DNA of 64,000 nt, from assembly GCA_036346355.1 (NCBI GenBank), contig CM070572.1:33641944-33705943 (forward strand). Direction: 5' to 3'. Of the stretch, positions 23,056 to 34,963 are shown in pieces (positions within the stretch are counted from its first letter, which is position 1; the number at the start of each line of letters is the position of its first letter). The notes beneath the pieces were generated by a model. That model made no database searches, was not told where the DNA came from, and saw only the letters and a program-made list of their open reading frames with translations. A program made the translations under genes and the position numbers. The stretch is from Rhipidocladum racemiflorum. Lineage: Eukaryota > Streptophyta > Magnoliopsida > Poales > Poaceae.

Positions 23056-26000
23056 GTCCTACGACCAGGCCTGGAGGGCAGCGAGCTCGCCCCTTAAGGG
23101 AGTCGACCTCCGCCTCTAGGTCCAGACCTTCCGCCAGGGCGCGACCTTCGGCCGCGCTTTCCCGAGGCGCCGCGCCTCCTTGAGCTGGGCTTCCTCGCGC
23201 TCCCGAGCTCGAAGGTCTGCCGAAGCTTCACCAGCTCTTCGTCAAGCTCGGCGCACTTCGCTCTGAAGTGCTCTTCGCCTCTCGCTCTGGAAGAGCTGGT
23301 CCCGAGCCCGGCGATGAGGCTCCTCGCCGATTCCACCGCTTCAGTCGGCCTCGCGCACCTCGGAGACTCCGACGCTCAAGATCGGCGATCTTGGCGTCTT
23401 GCTCATGGGTGGTACTCAAGATTTTCTTCTTGAGACCGAGGTGGCATCGATATCCTCCATAGCCTTCGCGGCAAACTTCGGGCAGAAGAGAAAGGAGAAG
23501 GGAAAGAGCCGAGCAGACTCCGGAAGATCGTTCGCGGCAGTAAAAGAAGAAACATGGAAACTTACCGGAAGAGCCCGGTGACCGGCTTGTCCTGAAGCCG
23601 GCGGCGATCGGTCGCGCCACCGAAAGAAGGGATTGACCAAGTCATCCCGGGCCGGCGTCAGGTCTTGCTCCTCCCGAGCACCGGTGCTCCCAGAGAGCAA
23701 CGGCGTCACCACCTTCGATCAACCCGGGTCGCCCGGCCGATCCTCGTCCACGACAAGCGGCTCGTGGTCGCCTTTCCCCATGAGTCGGCCACCGCTCGGG
23801 GTCAGACGCCAACCACGAAGCCGCCACTCCATGCTCCGCTACCGAGGCGGTTGGTCGTTAGCAACCACCTCCGCCTCCTGTTCCTCTTCACCGGAGGCGA
23901 CCAATGCTCTCCGACCGAAGGCATTGGATCGAGGGCGATCACCTCCGCTTCTTGTCCCTCCATAGTCGGAGGCGACCGATGCTCCGCGGCCGGAGGCGAT
24001 TGATCAAGTACGATCACCTCCGCCCCTTGCACCTCCGTGGCCGGGGGCGCCTGGTGCCCCGGGACCAAAGGAGTTAGGCCGGGGACGACCTCCTCCTCCT
24101 CCTCTCCTTGGCTCATGGCCAAGGGCTGTTGGTCGGGAGCGACCAAGCTCCCTTCCCCGGGGCTCGGCGCTTGAGCCTCGCCTCAGCTCATCTCTTCGCA
24201 AGGGGCCAAGGCCAAGGCGTCTTGGTCCTCGATCCCTGCGGCTCCTGCTCCTCCGCGTGGGATAGGCTCCACGGCCGGCGAAGGGAGCGCTGAGTCCCGC
24301 CGAAGGAAGCTCGGGCTCCACCGAGTCGGTTAGCACCGGCTCCTCCCGTCTCGGCCATCACCGGCCGACGACGCGGTCGAGCTCGGCGTCCACTGCGGAG
24401 TTGATAATCTCCTCAGCCATCTGGCGGAAGTCCAAAAACGACATCCGAGCTATCACGCCCACGCCAAACAGGGTGGGGTTAGCCCGAAGAAAGTCGCAAG
24501 ACAAGAGCGGAATAAGAGAATGAAGAACGTACCTTCGCGGCGAGCGGCGCCATCCTCCTCGGCCTCCTCGCTTGGGCCACGCAGGCGACTGCCGCCGGCC
24601 ACCTCGTAGGCCTCGGCCACGACCACGGCGCGCTCCTCATGCGGCGTCGGCCGGGCGCGTGCCATCGCCGGTCGACATCGTCCATGTCGACCTCTTCCAG
24701 CGTCGAGGCGGTTTGAGAGGTCGACCTCCTGCTCCTTCTAACCAGAGCATAGGCGGCCTCCTCCTCTTCTTCCTCCTCCTCGGGGGCATCAACCACCCGA
24801 GTGAGCTGGTCCTGGAGGGCCTTGATCTGCCTCTCCGGCCGCTCCTTGGTCGGGAGACCTGGCATCCTCCTCGGCCTTCCTCGCCGCTCGGCGAGCTGTT
24901 CCGATCGGCTCATCGGCTCCGGCTTCTTCCGCTTGAAGTCATCGAACCAAATGCGGAGTTCGCTTACCTCTGGCGGTCGGCGTACTCAAGGTGCGGGTAG
25001 GGGTCCTGGTCGGCTTCGGCGCCTCGGACCGCTTGGCGCGGAGGCGAGGCGGATGCTCGGCGACCTCGACGCCGCCCTCTTCACGGAACCCCTGGCCGGT
25101 GTCGGGCTTGCGGCGGCAGCGGCCTTCGACACCGCAAGCTCAAGGGCGACCTTCTCCTGCCAACAATCGGGAGGAATGAGCTCGGAAAACATGCCCTCGA
25201 GCGGAAGTGGGAAAATGTACTTACCGCGTCGCGCGGTCAAAAATATTCTTGGGGACCTGGCGATTGGGCGTCGGCTCCTTCTCCTTGGCGCCGAACATCT
25301 CGGCGACCCTATCGTCAACTTGATCCGTCCTCGGGCTGCGTCACAACCGAAGACTAAGACAAAAGGCATATACGGATGCATAACGCAGCTTCACTGTAGC
25401 GGCGATGCTCGGGAAAGAGGTCCAGAACATACCTGCGTTGTCCTCGCGGGTGAAGTCGTGCCACCCGGTCACCTCGAAGAAGGGATGCTCGCGGCGCCTC
25501 GAGGGGACACCGGTTGAAGAGTAAAGTCCGGGCGATATCCCGACCGGTGAGCCCCATCTGGGCAAGCTCACCGATCGTCCGAGCACCCGCTCTTCCTCGG
25601 GTTGCACCGCAAGCGGCGCGCCGTCTCGATGGCGGAGCGCCCTCCCGATGTAGACCAAGCCAGGACCCCTCCGCCTTCTTCCGGTAGAACCAGAGGTCGG
25701 CCCAACCCGACACCGAGTCCTTCGGAGCAACGAAGGGGTACTGTATGGTCGGTTGGGCCAAGGCGAAGATAAACGCAGCTCGCGGAACCATCCGGCCGGT
25801 GCGGAAGGGAATAGAAGTGAAAGAAGAGGCTAGCCGTGGGCATTACACCCACGTAAGCCTCGCAAAGGTGGGAGAAGATTGCGAGGAAAGGATGGAGTTG
25901 GGGTGGAGATGAGAGATCTCGCACCCGCAGAAGGCAAGCACGGAGGCGAGGAAGTCGCTCGCGCGACGGCCCGTTGATGGCGTACAACTCGCAGGAGGCG

Positions 26001-26230
26001 ATCTCCGTCTCCGCGGTGCCGGCGCCCGCATCATCCTCGGCACTCGACCCGAGCCTGGTCGACGTACCCCTCGTCAGTGAGCACTGGAGCCTCCTTCGGT
26101 CATCGGCTAACCTTGAAGCAGCGCCATGGCCGAAGAAGGAAGGAGAGCGAAAAGGATTCTTGGGCGCTAGGGCTCTTGGAAGATTTTTCGCCAAGACGAG
26201 CAAAGAGACGCAATGGGACTCCGACCTCTC
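23056..26230 (-). pseudogene. Gypsy 1 antisense gene (putative gypsy-type transposon protein family)
   Basis: Minus-strand frames between pol and the 3' LTR. Near 25570-26043 they read FLASVLAFCGCEISHLHPNS and SLFFHFYSLPHRPDG, similar to the plant 'putative gypsy type transposon' domain. Downstream frames (24479-24913) are charged and coiled-coil-like (ERPERQIKALQDQL, then a Glu run). Candidate GT-AG introns are visible, for example a donor at about 24532. Several frame changes are present. The role of this protein in such elements is not established. A second Gypsy element in this window also has an antisense gene. Confidence 0.6.
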
Positions 26231-26532
26231 CCGGTAGAAAGGGTTAAAAGGATAGTGAAGAGGCGGGATAAAAATCGCCGCCTATCGCGACAAAGAACAC
26301 TGGCCGGAAAAGCGCCGCTTCAGAAACTACCGCATCACAGGAGGCTTCTCGGAGAAGGAACCGCAGAACAACCAAGCAGCGCTACAAGCAGAGCAAGCAC
26401 GCCGGCGGGTAAAGAAGCTCGTCTCCGACGTAAAATGGTCGTGAGCCACGACCAAAGGAAATTCAATCCCCTCAAGTCTTCTTAGGCTCAAGGGGAAGCC
26501 CGAGGGTTCCCACTTGAACCTCGAGGGCTAGC

Positions 26533-27168
26533 CGTCGAGGATTGGCTATCTCGCAAAAGACCACGGTACCCCGTGAAAAGCTAAACCCGCCGACCAAGCG
26601 GCACTAAGGGAAGATGCTCGGGAGAACGAAGCGAGCATCCCTCCTTCTCCTCCGAAAGCATACGCGTTTGCGCCTCCGTTCATGAAGCACCAAACACACC
26701 CCACGAGCAAGCATGCTCGTGGAGGCCTGACTTGCTCGGGTGTCTTGGTCGGAGGGCCCAAATGAGCGCGAGGAAGGAAGGAGGCAACCAATCACCCAGA
26801 TCAAGGGAAATCATACCCAAATTCAAATAACGCTGAATCAAGGGCAGCATCACGGATATGGATGCATAGCGTGATCCTGAGGCGCGATTACTTTTTCGCA
26901 TCTCTAGTCATAGTATTTAAACCCCTCAAGATCTCAGAATGTGAGGGCACACGAAAGATAGAACACAATACACTGGAGTAGGGTCATTATCTCGGCGGTG
27001 AGAGGCCCGAACCAGGATAAAAAACACCGCGTCCCCCCTTTTTTTTTCCGGCCTCCTTCTCCCGACCTCGCGTCGCTCGAACGCCCTCTTCGATCCGTGC
27101 GACGGGGCTCTGTTGATCCCCCATTCAACAAGTAAGCTCGACGGGAGCCCGTTCTCCAATCGTCGACA
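26533..27168 (+). repeat. Gypsy 1 3' LTR
   Basis: 636 bp, collinear with the 5' LTR; starts CGTCGAGG where the 5' LTR has TGTCGGGG. Followed by the second ATTGC copy at 27169-27173. Confidence 0.9.
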
Positions 27169-27173
27169 ATTGC

Positions 27174-28314
27174 AGTTGACCTTTCCCGTTGTATTTTAGT
27201 ACTAACTTATATTCACTTCTCACAAGAGGAGGTAAGCCATCAGAAAGAGCAGGGGATGTTTCAAAACAAAGGCTCTAGAGACATCCTGTCTTCGGCAATC
27301 GAAAAGTCTAACCATATGGGCGGGGTGCTTGCCGTAGGTGCGGGGCATATGAAGAAGTCCTTCTTACCAAACGAGGGCGGTTCTAGTGCCATGTCAAGAT
27401 CATAGGAAGCACGTGAGGTGCGCCTGACGGCCGAGATGATGGCGATGATCTCTCAAAGTCAAAGTAATGTGACCCTGCCTCTCGTAGAACTGCCTGTGAT
27501 ACGTCCTAGCAGCTGCGCTTCCAAAAATGGATCAACTGGTCCCCAGCTAAAGGTAATAAGTGTTTCTGACTAAAAGGTACAAGAGTAGACTAAACAATTA
27601 TTCTGATCAATTTGCGTATTTCTTGCAGGTGCCTAACAAGTGCCAACTAGTCCTGATCGAAGACGGATTTACTGTTGAGGCTTGACGCGGGATTGCATTT
27701 TCATTCAAGGATAATGACATTGCATGGTAACCCTTTGGGGAAAGGCTACATGAGGGTGTAGGTGGACCATGTCCACGATGAATTCCCATCTCATGTGCTG
27801 GAGTTCCCCCCGAACGAAGATATCAACACTCTTAGGAAAGCATGGATGCCGTTCATCAAGTGGCCCACGACGGGTGTCGTACTGCTGAAGGTATAAATCC
27901 CCACGTCTTCTCTACCATTCCAATATTACAACATGTCACGTTACGTATGCATGTGCTTTCCAGATTACTATGATTGTTTTTGCATCTGCTCCTTCTCCTG
28001 CTGCTACACCTGCTCCTACCGCTGCACCTGCTCCTTCTGCTGCACCTGCTACTGCAACTTCTCCTGCTCCTGCACCTACTCATGCTCCTGCTCCTACTCC
28101 TAAACAGAGTGCAGAACAGGTGCACAAAAGGATTACTAGCACGCTAACGAAAGATCCACATGAGAGCTCGAAGATCCCTTCTGTTAAGAAGGCAAAGTTG
28201 TCAGATGTCACAAGGCCCCCTCCAATACAAGGAAAGCCCCTTGTCTCGACCTTGGAGACTCCGTCTGTCCAGAAAGAAAAGTTAACAGATCCCTGGCACC
28301 CCATACGATTTTAA
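27174..28314 (+). pseudogene. CACTA second ORF, downstream part
   Basis: Resumes the frame cut at 15799. It reads HMGGVLAVGAGHMKKSF, then NKCQLVLIEDGFTVEA and FKDNDIAW, typical of the conserved part of the CACTA accessory ORF. Next is a low-complexity Ala/Pro/Thr stretch (27970-28095) and a basic segment (KKAKLSDVTRPPPIQGKPLV). A GT-AG-like interval and several stops separate the pieces. It belongs to the same ORF as 15013-15794. Confidence 0.65.
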
Positions 28315-28317
28315 GGC

Positions 28318-29560
28318 ATACATGCAAGGAAAGCCCCTTGTCCCTCCCCACGTATTGAATGCTTTGCCCAAAGTTTGTCATTTGCTACATGGACGGTACT
28401 ATGACAAGGCAAATACACCGAGCGTCAAGTCGATTTCACTGTTCAGTATCGAAGGGGACATTTCCACCGCCTAGAGCACGTGACATTCCTAGTGAGTTTC
28501 GAGGATTTATTTCAATTGTACAACCCGAAAGCCATTAATTTCTACTGTACGAACCTAGACGTTGTGAGTATCACACCATACAACATGAACCTATTATTAT
28601 TATAGGATTTTGTATTATATTTGTTAACAATTGACACGAGTTACAGGATAATGAGGTAGCGAGCCGTGACGGGTCGACATTCAGTTGGGTTCGTGGACCC
28701 TGAGATGGTGTCTTCGACCATGACTAGGCTTGAATCGGAATTCATTGCCAACTACATCAAACATGCATTTAATGCTAAGGCGAAAAAGGATTTCATTCTC
28801 TTCTCGTACCACGAGGAGTAAGAACTACTATGAGAACTTTACCCTTCAATTACTTGTACGCACGTAAACTGTATATGAACTTATTTTCTTGCACTGCATA
28901 CCATTTTAAAAGCAACCACTGGGTTCTACTTGCGGCCGCTTTGATGGAAAACAAAGTCTACACTATTAACTCGCTCGAGAAGAGGCCAATGGCCTACGCG
29001 ATTAAGGATGTTTTGCAGAAGTAAGTACATTCCTTTAAAGTAACACCTTTTGTAATTAACTATGTTCATTTTTTCCTCAATGATATCTCTCCAATGTATG
29101 TAGGGCTTTCTCGTTGTACATTGCTGAAGGAGAGCAACACGATGACAAACTATGTGACTAGCTGGAGTGGAAGCGCTTCAAGGTACAAATCCCTAGCATA
29201 GGATTTTTTTTTGACATCTAATGCTCATCTCATATTTTGATTTTCTTTCTTCACAGTGTCATCAATAGGGGTGCGATGACTTTTGTGGCTTCTACGTCTT
29301 GCATTATATGATGAACCTGATCGGCGCCTCATACATGTTCCCTAAGGTATATATGTATACATGCATAATAAGCTCAGCCTATGTATACATGCATAATAAG
29401 CTCAACCTTTTACATACTTATTTTAAAACTTAAATTGGTGAACTACTTTATGTTTTGCATAAACTCAATATCCCCCTCAAGAGCCTAGACAATAAATATC
29501 TCAACAAAATATGAGACCACATATGCATGTGGTACTGGACAGAGGTTATAGCAGAGAACG
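28318..29560 (+). pseudogene. Ulp1-like cysteine protease (C48) remnant of the CACTA element
   Basis: Many plant CACTA and MULE elements carry a SUMO-protease-like domain. Here the frame at 28830-29024 gives SNHWVLLAAALMENKVYTIN with the catalytic His in NHW; the usual Asp of the DSL motif is Asn (INSL). After an intron-like gap, DDFCGFYVLHYMMNLIG (about 29275-29325) carries the catalytic Cys. Stops elsewhere and the Asp-to-Asn change suggest it is inactive. Confidence 0.7.
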
Positions 29561-29769
29561 TTAGGTATAGAGACGACAAAGGGTCCTACTAGTCCATCTA
29601 TATGTTCTAAACAATAGTATCATGTGAATGTGATATATATAGTTGTGTTGTGAATGTGATATGTGTACTGTGAATGTTACGTGCTTTGTTGTATTATGAA
29701 TGTTATGTGATATTTCATATTGTGAATGTATGTGTAATGTGATTAATTTGTATGGTCATATCGCGAATA

Positions 29770-30200
29770 TGGGTATTGCAAGCGGTTTTATTTAAAAGCC
29801 GACACATATTTATTGAGTATTACAATCAGTTTTATTTAAAAACCGATACATATTTATTAGTATTACAATCGATTTTATTCAAAAACCGACACACATGTAT
29901 GTCACTATTACCATTGGTTTTATTTAAAAATCGATACAGATTTATTAGTATTACAACCAGTTTTATTTGAAAACTGACACATATATATTTCACTATTATA
30001 ATCATTTTTATTTAAAAACCAACACAAATGTATTTCTCTATTACAATCGATTTTATTTAAAAATCGACACAGATTTAATGAGTATTACAATCGGTTTTAT
30101 TTAAAAACCGACAACGATGTATTTTAATATTATATTTGGTTTTATTTAAAAACCAACACAAATGAGTATTGCAATCAGTTTTAGTTACAAATTGATACAG
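29770..30200. repeat. CACTA right subterminal array, about ten units
   Basis: Units of about 45-60 bp repeat the hairpin core CGGTTTTATTTAAAAACCGA with variants, separated by ACATATTTATTAGTATTACAA. The array leads into the end-specific repeats at 30200-30427. Confidence 0.85.
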
Positions 30201-30427
30201 ATAAAGATGTTCATTGCAATCGGTTCTAGGTGAGAACCCATTGTGATGACCCTCCTCATTACAATTGGTTCCGACATAGAACCGATTGTGATCACTGATT
30301 ATTACTATCGCATGAGAACCGACTGTGATAGAGCCTCCTCATCACTATCTAAAGACTTTGTGTCGCTACTAAAATCGACTATGATAACAAAAAAGAACCA
30401 ATTGTGATGTATATTCCTGTAGTAGTG

Positions 30428-31432
30428 CCAATTCATTGCAAAAAATATTGCAATACTTAATTATTCTAGGTCTCTAGCTTAAAAATGGCCCAACAATTTC
30501 TTGGAGATATCCCTATCACCAGTGGCTTGATATATTGCTTGACCCAGTTGGAAATGACGGAAAGTCAGAAGAAAGAAAATGGCATCACTTAATCCATCAC
30601 TCTAACAAACCCCAACAACCTTGTAGCATTTCCTCATCTGATCACTCTAACCTCTCATTGACATCTAATCCCACTCTCCATCTCTACTTCCTCACAATGG
30701 CAGCAAGAAAATGGTGCTGAAACGAGAGCAACACGGCGGCGATAGGCGACCAGCGATGCGGTAGTGACGTGAGGGTCGGGGATCAACGACGGGGTCACTG
30801 GTGCATCTCGATCTATCTAGCTTACTTGATTTAGAACTTTGATGGCACACTTCATCATCCTCTTCATCTTATTCTTAAGCTCTAGTGCCGCTCGTCATCC
30901 TCTTCCCCACCGACGAGCAACAAATGTGGCCATCAGATCCAAATCCAGTGGAGCTGTAGCGGCCAGATCTGGTTTCACCAGCTCCCTCGCTTCCTGATCT
31001 CTTCTCGATGGCACTTTAGGGGATGACAACAGAGCATGTTTGTGGTGCTTAGCGAGGCGTCATCGGCGAGGCATGCTTTGTCCTCAGCTATGGCTCCCAC
31101 CATCCATCGCCATCGTCGGGCCGCTCCAGTGGACAGTAGACTCAAGTCGTGGTCGAGGCGGCCATATTTGGTCAAACTAAGCTACATCGTTGCTAGAGCT
31201 ATCTAGATCGAACAGCACCATCGTCGGATAGGAGGCAGGAGTGGGGCGACGCTACATCACGAAGAGGGGCTGGCATGAGGAGCAGCACCGCCGCTTGGGG
31301 TGGCTCGGACTGGGCGGGGTGGATGGGGATAAGGTGAGGTGGATGTGGGTGGGATGAAGGAGAGCATAGAAAGGGACGGCACTACGCATGGGGAAAGGCG
31401 AGAAGAGGCATCGATGGTGGCACTCGGGGTGA
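30428..31432. other. Spacer between two CACTA elements
   Basis: About 1 kb without a recognised gene. Open frames at 30535-30720 and 30975-31175 match nothing. Confidence 0.5.
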
Positions 31433-32339
31433 CACTACTACAGAAAGGCTTATATTAGACTCCTCATCACAGACTTTTTTGAAAAAATGTCTGCGATGAG
31501 GAATATCACTGACAGTTCTATAATATTATAGACTGTTTTAGTATAAAACCGTTAGTGATGACTCATGTACCTATTACAAACAGTTTTCAACTAAAACCGT
31601 AGCAACCTCCTCTCGGTGACCTCCCCTTCGGCGACCTCCTCCCCAACGTCCTCCCCCTCGGTGACCTCCTCCTCCCGTGATTATGGCATCAAGAAGCTTG
31701 ACGGCTACCACTTCCAAGTCTGGCCCAATTCTCCACTCTTTATGTACATACTTGGATACTCTCTTAGCGGAGTCTTCTCTTCCTCGCATGCTATGCCTTG
31801 TGGCTGCACGCGAATGCAGAGTGGTGACGATCAGACGCTTTCAGCTAAGGCTAGATTGATTCGTTCGATTGGAGCATTTCTTTTGGACGAAATGCCTTAG
31901 TGGGCACGAGTGTCTAGGTTTTTGGTTCTTGGCAACAGGTTGGTGCACTTTGACATGCTCGATGAAATGCCCAAATAGGTTAGGTTTGGCCGTAGGCTGC
32001 CTGTTACAGTGTTCGTGGGCATTGGCCTTGGGGTGCTCGATGGAATGATCTAGAACATGCATTAGTGCGGATGTGGTCATTCTTTTGATCGGAGCTAGTG
32101 TTTTAAGTAGCTCGGGAACTCAGAATTCTTGGTAGGGTGGCTCAAAGAACAAATATGAAGCATGAAATTGTTTATTTTCTTTGCATATTGAATAGAATGA
32201 TGAACTACCCAAATAAAACACCACCATAATGCTCCTGAAACCACAACAAAAGTTTAGATGTATTATGCCTTTATTGTGTTTCGAGATCAGATCTATAATA
32301 GCCAATATCTGGATAATTTGAGATGGGATCCAGATATCG

Positions 32340-32512
32340 GATACTTATATCCTAAACCATCTTGTCCACCATGATGGTTTTGCACCTAAACCATTTAGTC
32401 TACCACGATGGTTTTGACCTCCAAATTCCAATACTTGACCTAAACCAATACTTGTCCTTCAATGCCTGACCTAAACCATTTAGGCCACCACGATTGCTTT
32501 GCACACCACTAC
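32340..32512. repeat. Short tandem repeats in CACTA 2
   Basis: Three or four imperfect units of about 45-55 bp share CCTAAACCATTTAG and CCACGATGGTTTTG. Confidence 0.65.
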
Positions 32513-32760
32513 TTTTTTGTATTGTGTCAAATCTAATTTATATTCACTTACATGATTAATAATGATATCAGTTAGTGTACTTTGATGTTCATTGTCAGAA
32601 TGCAGGGCATGCCAAATTGTTAGCTTGCCTGATGCTTGCTTTCTCAATTTTGTGAATGTGATCCATTTCCAGTAATGTGGAGCTATTATGGTGACTAGCG
32701 AGACGTTGAATATTAAGTATTGTGTTCTTGTGTGTGAATACCCTCATTTGGTAAAAATAG

Positions 32761-33230
32761 ACGATATGAAAAAGCTTTTGGAAGCTAAATAAAAACTTGA
32801 GGTGGAGATCAAACAACTGAAGGGCAAGTCTGAGATAACAGAAACGATTTATGATATGCAATAAGAACTAAAAGACATAGATGATCACTTACAAGATATC
32901 GAATCCCTTAACATGAAACTCACCACTAAGGACCACAGGGCGAATGCAGAGCTGGAAGAGAAGCCAAAGCTGAGCTTGTAGAGGTAATATAAAGGTTTCT
33001 ACTATTTAATTCAATGTGGTTACTGATAATATATAAAGACACCATTTTGACAATAGCATGATCACTTTTGTAGGGTTTAAGAGATATGACTGAAGATCAA
33101 TCAGTTATAGTGTCAAACAAATGGGCATTGAACTGGAGTTGTGGAACTTTAGAGAGAACCAAAAAGCCTCTGTTATGGACGCTTTGGCACATATGATGGC
33201 AGACATGAAAAAGCCCTACAGTTTTCTTGT
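32761..33230 (+). pseudogene. Captured fragment of an XH-domain gene (FDM/IDN2-like)
   Basis: The frame from 32764 reads MKKLLEAK, stop, KLEVEIKQLKGKSE, then ELKDIDDHLQDIESLNMKL and ANAELEE. This is the coiled coil before the XH domain in plant Factor of DNA Methylation proteins. A GT donor at 32984 and an AG acceptor at 33071-33073 mark one retained intron. The next exon gives GLRDMTEDQSVI and, after a one-base loss, VKQMG, the start of the XH domain. At least two in-frame stops and two one-base indels occur. Family members act in RNA-directed DNA methylation, joining siRNA-guided complexes. The fragment lacks the XS domain and is non-coding as it stands. Because the intron is kept, it was taken as DNA. 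Confidence 0.75.
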
Positions 33231-33397
33231 CTTGAACTATGAAATAATGTGGTTTCTCAATGTACACTTGTTAATATTTGTCGTATCATATTATGTCAAT
33301 GTATTGTCACATGATATTATCCTTAATATATATTTACTCATTTTGAATGCAATAACTTAATTGTGTCTTGCTTGCTGGAACCGAATGTTTTTTTCTA

Positions 33398-34458
33398 CAC
33401 CTCTCAGTAGAACTTACATCGTTAGTATCTGTTGTTCGAAATTTTCATCTGCTTAGAAATTTCTGCAACAACATTTATATGGCACAACTAGTTATAGATT
33501 TTGTAATTGAATATCTAAACATCCTAGATGCATCGAGATAACAACTTGTCGGATCAGGATTGTCTTAAAATATGAAGTTTTGTAGCACTTTCATCTCCTT
33601 TCTTATTATATTGATGGATTCTAAGGTAAAATCTATTCCATTCCATAGTTCGTCCTAAAAGGTGTCATGCACTAATTTATCACTATCACTTTATCCTCAT
33701 CCTTGAATGAGAATATCATAGACATTCTTGCTTCTTGAATTATAGAGTTGATCAAGTTATCTATGGAGTTGATTAAGTCATCGTATATAGTTGATTAATT
33801 CATGAAATAGACTATATACGATGATTTAAATTAACTCTATAATTCAAGAAGCTAGGCTGCCTATGGTATTCTCGTTTAGGGATGAGGATGAAGTGGAAGC
33901 GATAAATTAGTGCATGACAGCGTTCAAGATTAACTATGAAATGAAATAGATTTTACCTTAGAAACCATCAATATCTTAACTATTATAAGAATGAGTTGGT
34001 GGTGATGGTGAGTCTGCTAGGCCGTTTTTGGGCCAGAACAGTAGGGGGCCTAAGGTCCAGTAGATAAGTCACTGTAGCCATCACGGCAGCCCTTCACGTT
34101 TTTTTGTTCAGTGATTCTTCAGTAACGGATCTCAAATAAGTGATAGCTTAAGTTTTAAATTCTCATTTTTTTTTGTTTTTAAGAGTTTAGAACTTGTGAT
34201 ATCATCATCTATTTGGGATCCGTTGCAACGCACGGGCAATTTACTAGTTATAATAAAAAAGGAGATGCCATCGCTACAGATGTTCATATTTTAAGAAAGA
34301 TCTTGATAAGACAAGCTGTTGCCTCGATGCATCTACGATGTTTAGATATTCAATTACAAAATCTATAACTGGTTGTGCTGTGTAAATGTTGTAGAAATAT
34401 CTAAACATAAGAAAATTTTGAACAACATATACTAATGATGGAAGTTCCGCTGAGGGTG
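33398..34458. repeat. Long imperfect palindrome with Helitron in the right arm
   Basis: The left arm 33398-33800 matches the reverse complement of the right arm 33805-34458 once the 274-bp Helitron at 33974-34247 is removed. Paired blocks include GGTAAAATCTATT with AATAGATTTTACC, and TTATAGATTTTGTAATTGAA with its complement near 34350. Arms are roughly 380-400 bp with a very short loop. Transcription would give a long hairpin RNA. It forms the right part of the CACTA 2 interior. Confidence 0.85.
33974..34247 (+). mobile_element. Mini-Helitron, 274 bp
   Basis: It starts TCTTAACTATTATAAG and ends TTACTAG, with the 3' hairpin CCGTTGCAACGCACGG just before the end. It lies between A and T, as Helitrons do, and makes no duplication. 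The palindrome arm continues on both sides, which fixes its borders. It has no coding capacity. Confidence 0.85.
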
Positions 34459-34539
34459 TAGGGAAAGTCACAGATGATTCGGAAAACCATCTGTGATGAT
34501 GGTTCTGAACAGTCTGTGATATTATAATCTGTAGTTGTG

Positions 34540-34942
34540 AGAGGAGGGAGAGGCTGGGATGCGCTGGAAGAGTCTAGGCCACGTGGGCGAGGCGATGGGA
34601 GAGGAGAGGACTGGAGGAGGAGGCGTCGGGTGTGGGAAGGATTGTGGAGCTGGCTTTTTGTAGCTATGGTAGCCCCCCTCTAAGCTTGATCTTAGCCACT
34701 TGATCTCGCACGTGAGACTACCATGGAGGCTCATACTGTCAGATCTATTATAAGAAACGATCAATTCTTAAACATGTAGTTTTGTGACATAAATTCTTCT
34801 AAAATATGTAATTTTATGAAATAAGAACTAAAATCTATAGTTTTCTAATAGTTTGTACAAAATATTTGTGAATTTTACTCAAATGGAAATGTAAGAATAT
34901 TATAAATCTATTAATTGTACTAGCAATATTTACTGCTGATAT
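34540..34942. other. Spacer, no gene recognised
   Basis: About 400 bp between CACTA 2 and Gypsy 2. The minus frame 34522-34764 matches nothing recognised. Confidence 0.6.
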
Positions 34943-34963
34943 AATAATTGTCGGTGTTTCGTG

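Larger units (their letters stand above)
15800..27168 (+). mobile_element. Complete-length Ty3/Gypsy element 1
   Basis: Two near-identical LTRs (15800-16434 and 26533-27168) enclose gag, pol and an antisense gene, and a perfect 5-bp duplication ATTGC flanks the whole. The 3' LTR ends CGTCGACA; the 5' LTR ends CGTCGATA. A primer-site-like GGCGCCGTC follows the 5' LTR. LTR differences are few and mostly short indels, so the insertion is fairly recent. Gag and pol contain many single-base frame breaks and could not make a full polyprotein as read. It lies inside the second ORF of the CACTA element. Confidence 0.95.
10972..30427 (+). mobile_element. CACTA (En/Spm) transposon, broken by two LTR insertions
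   Basis: The right terminus reads CACTACTACAGGAATATAC on the reverse strand, ending at 30427. Subterminal repeats of the form TCACAGTCGGTT lie at both ends (10972-11110 and 29770-30410). Between them are TNP2 transposase remains, a second ORF and a Ulp1-like protease remnant, in the same orientation. A solo Gypsy LTR (11145-12043) and a whole Gypsy element (15800-27168) are inserted inside. Without them the element would be roughly 7 kb. The left border is uncertain (10675-10972). It is not autonomous now because every coding part carries stops. Confidence 0.8.
31433..34539 (+). mobile_element. Non-autonomous CACTA element 2 (3.1 kb) with captured gene pieces
   Basis: Left end CACTACTACAGAAAGG, right end (reverse strand) CACAACTACAGATTAT. 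Both are followed inward by TCACAGAC-type hairpin repeats (31470-31600 and 34468-34525). Flanking triplets TGA and AGA differ by one base, so the 3-bp duplication is imperfect. No transposase is present. The interior holds an XH-domain gene fragment (32761-33230) and a long palindrome (33398-34458). Movement would need proteins from another CACTA element. Confidence 0.75.

Noticed and set aside
29770..30200. Regular repeats resembling a CRISPR array
   Set aside because: Units are diverged hairpins without unique spacers, end in a CACTA terminus, and the genome is eukaryotic.
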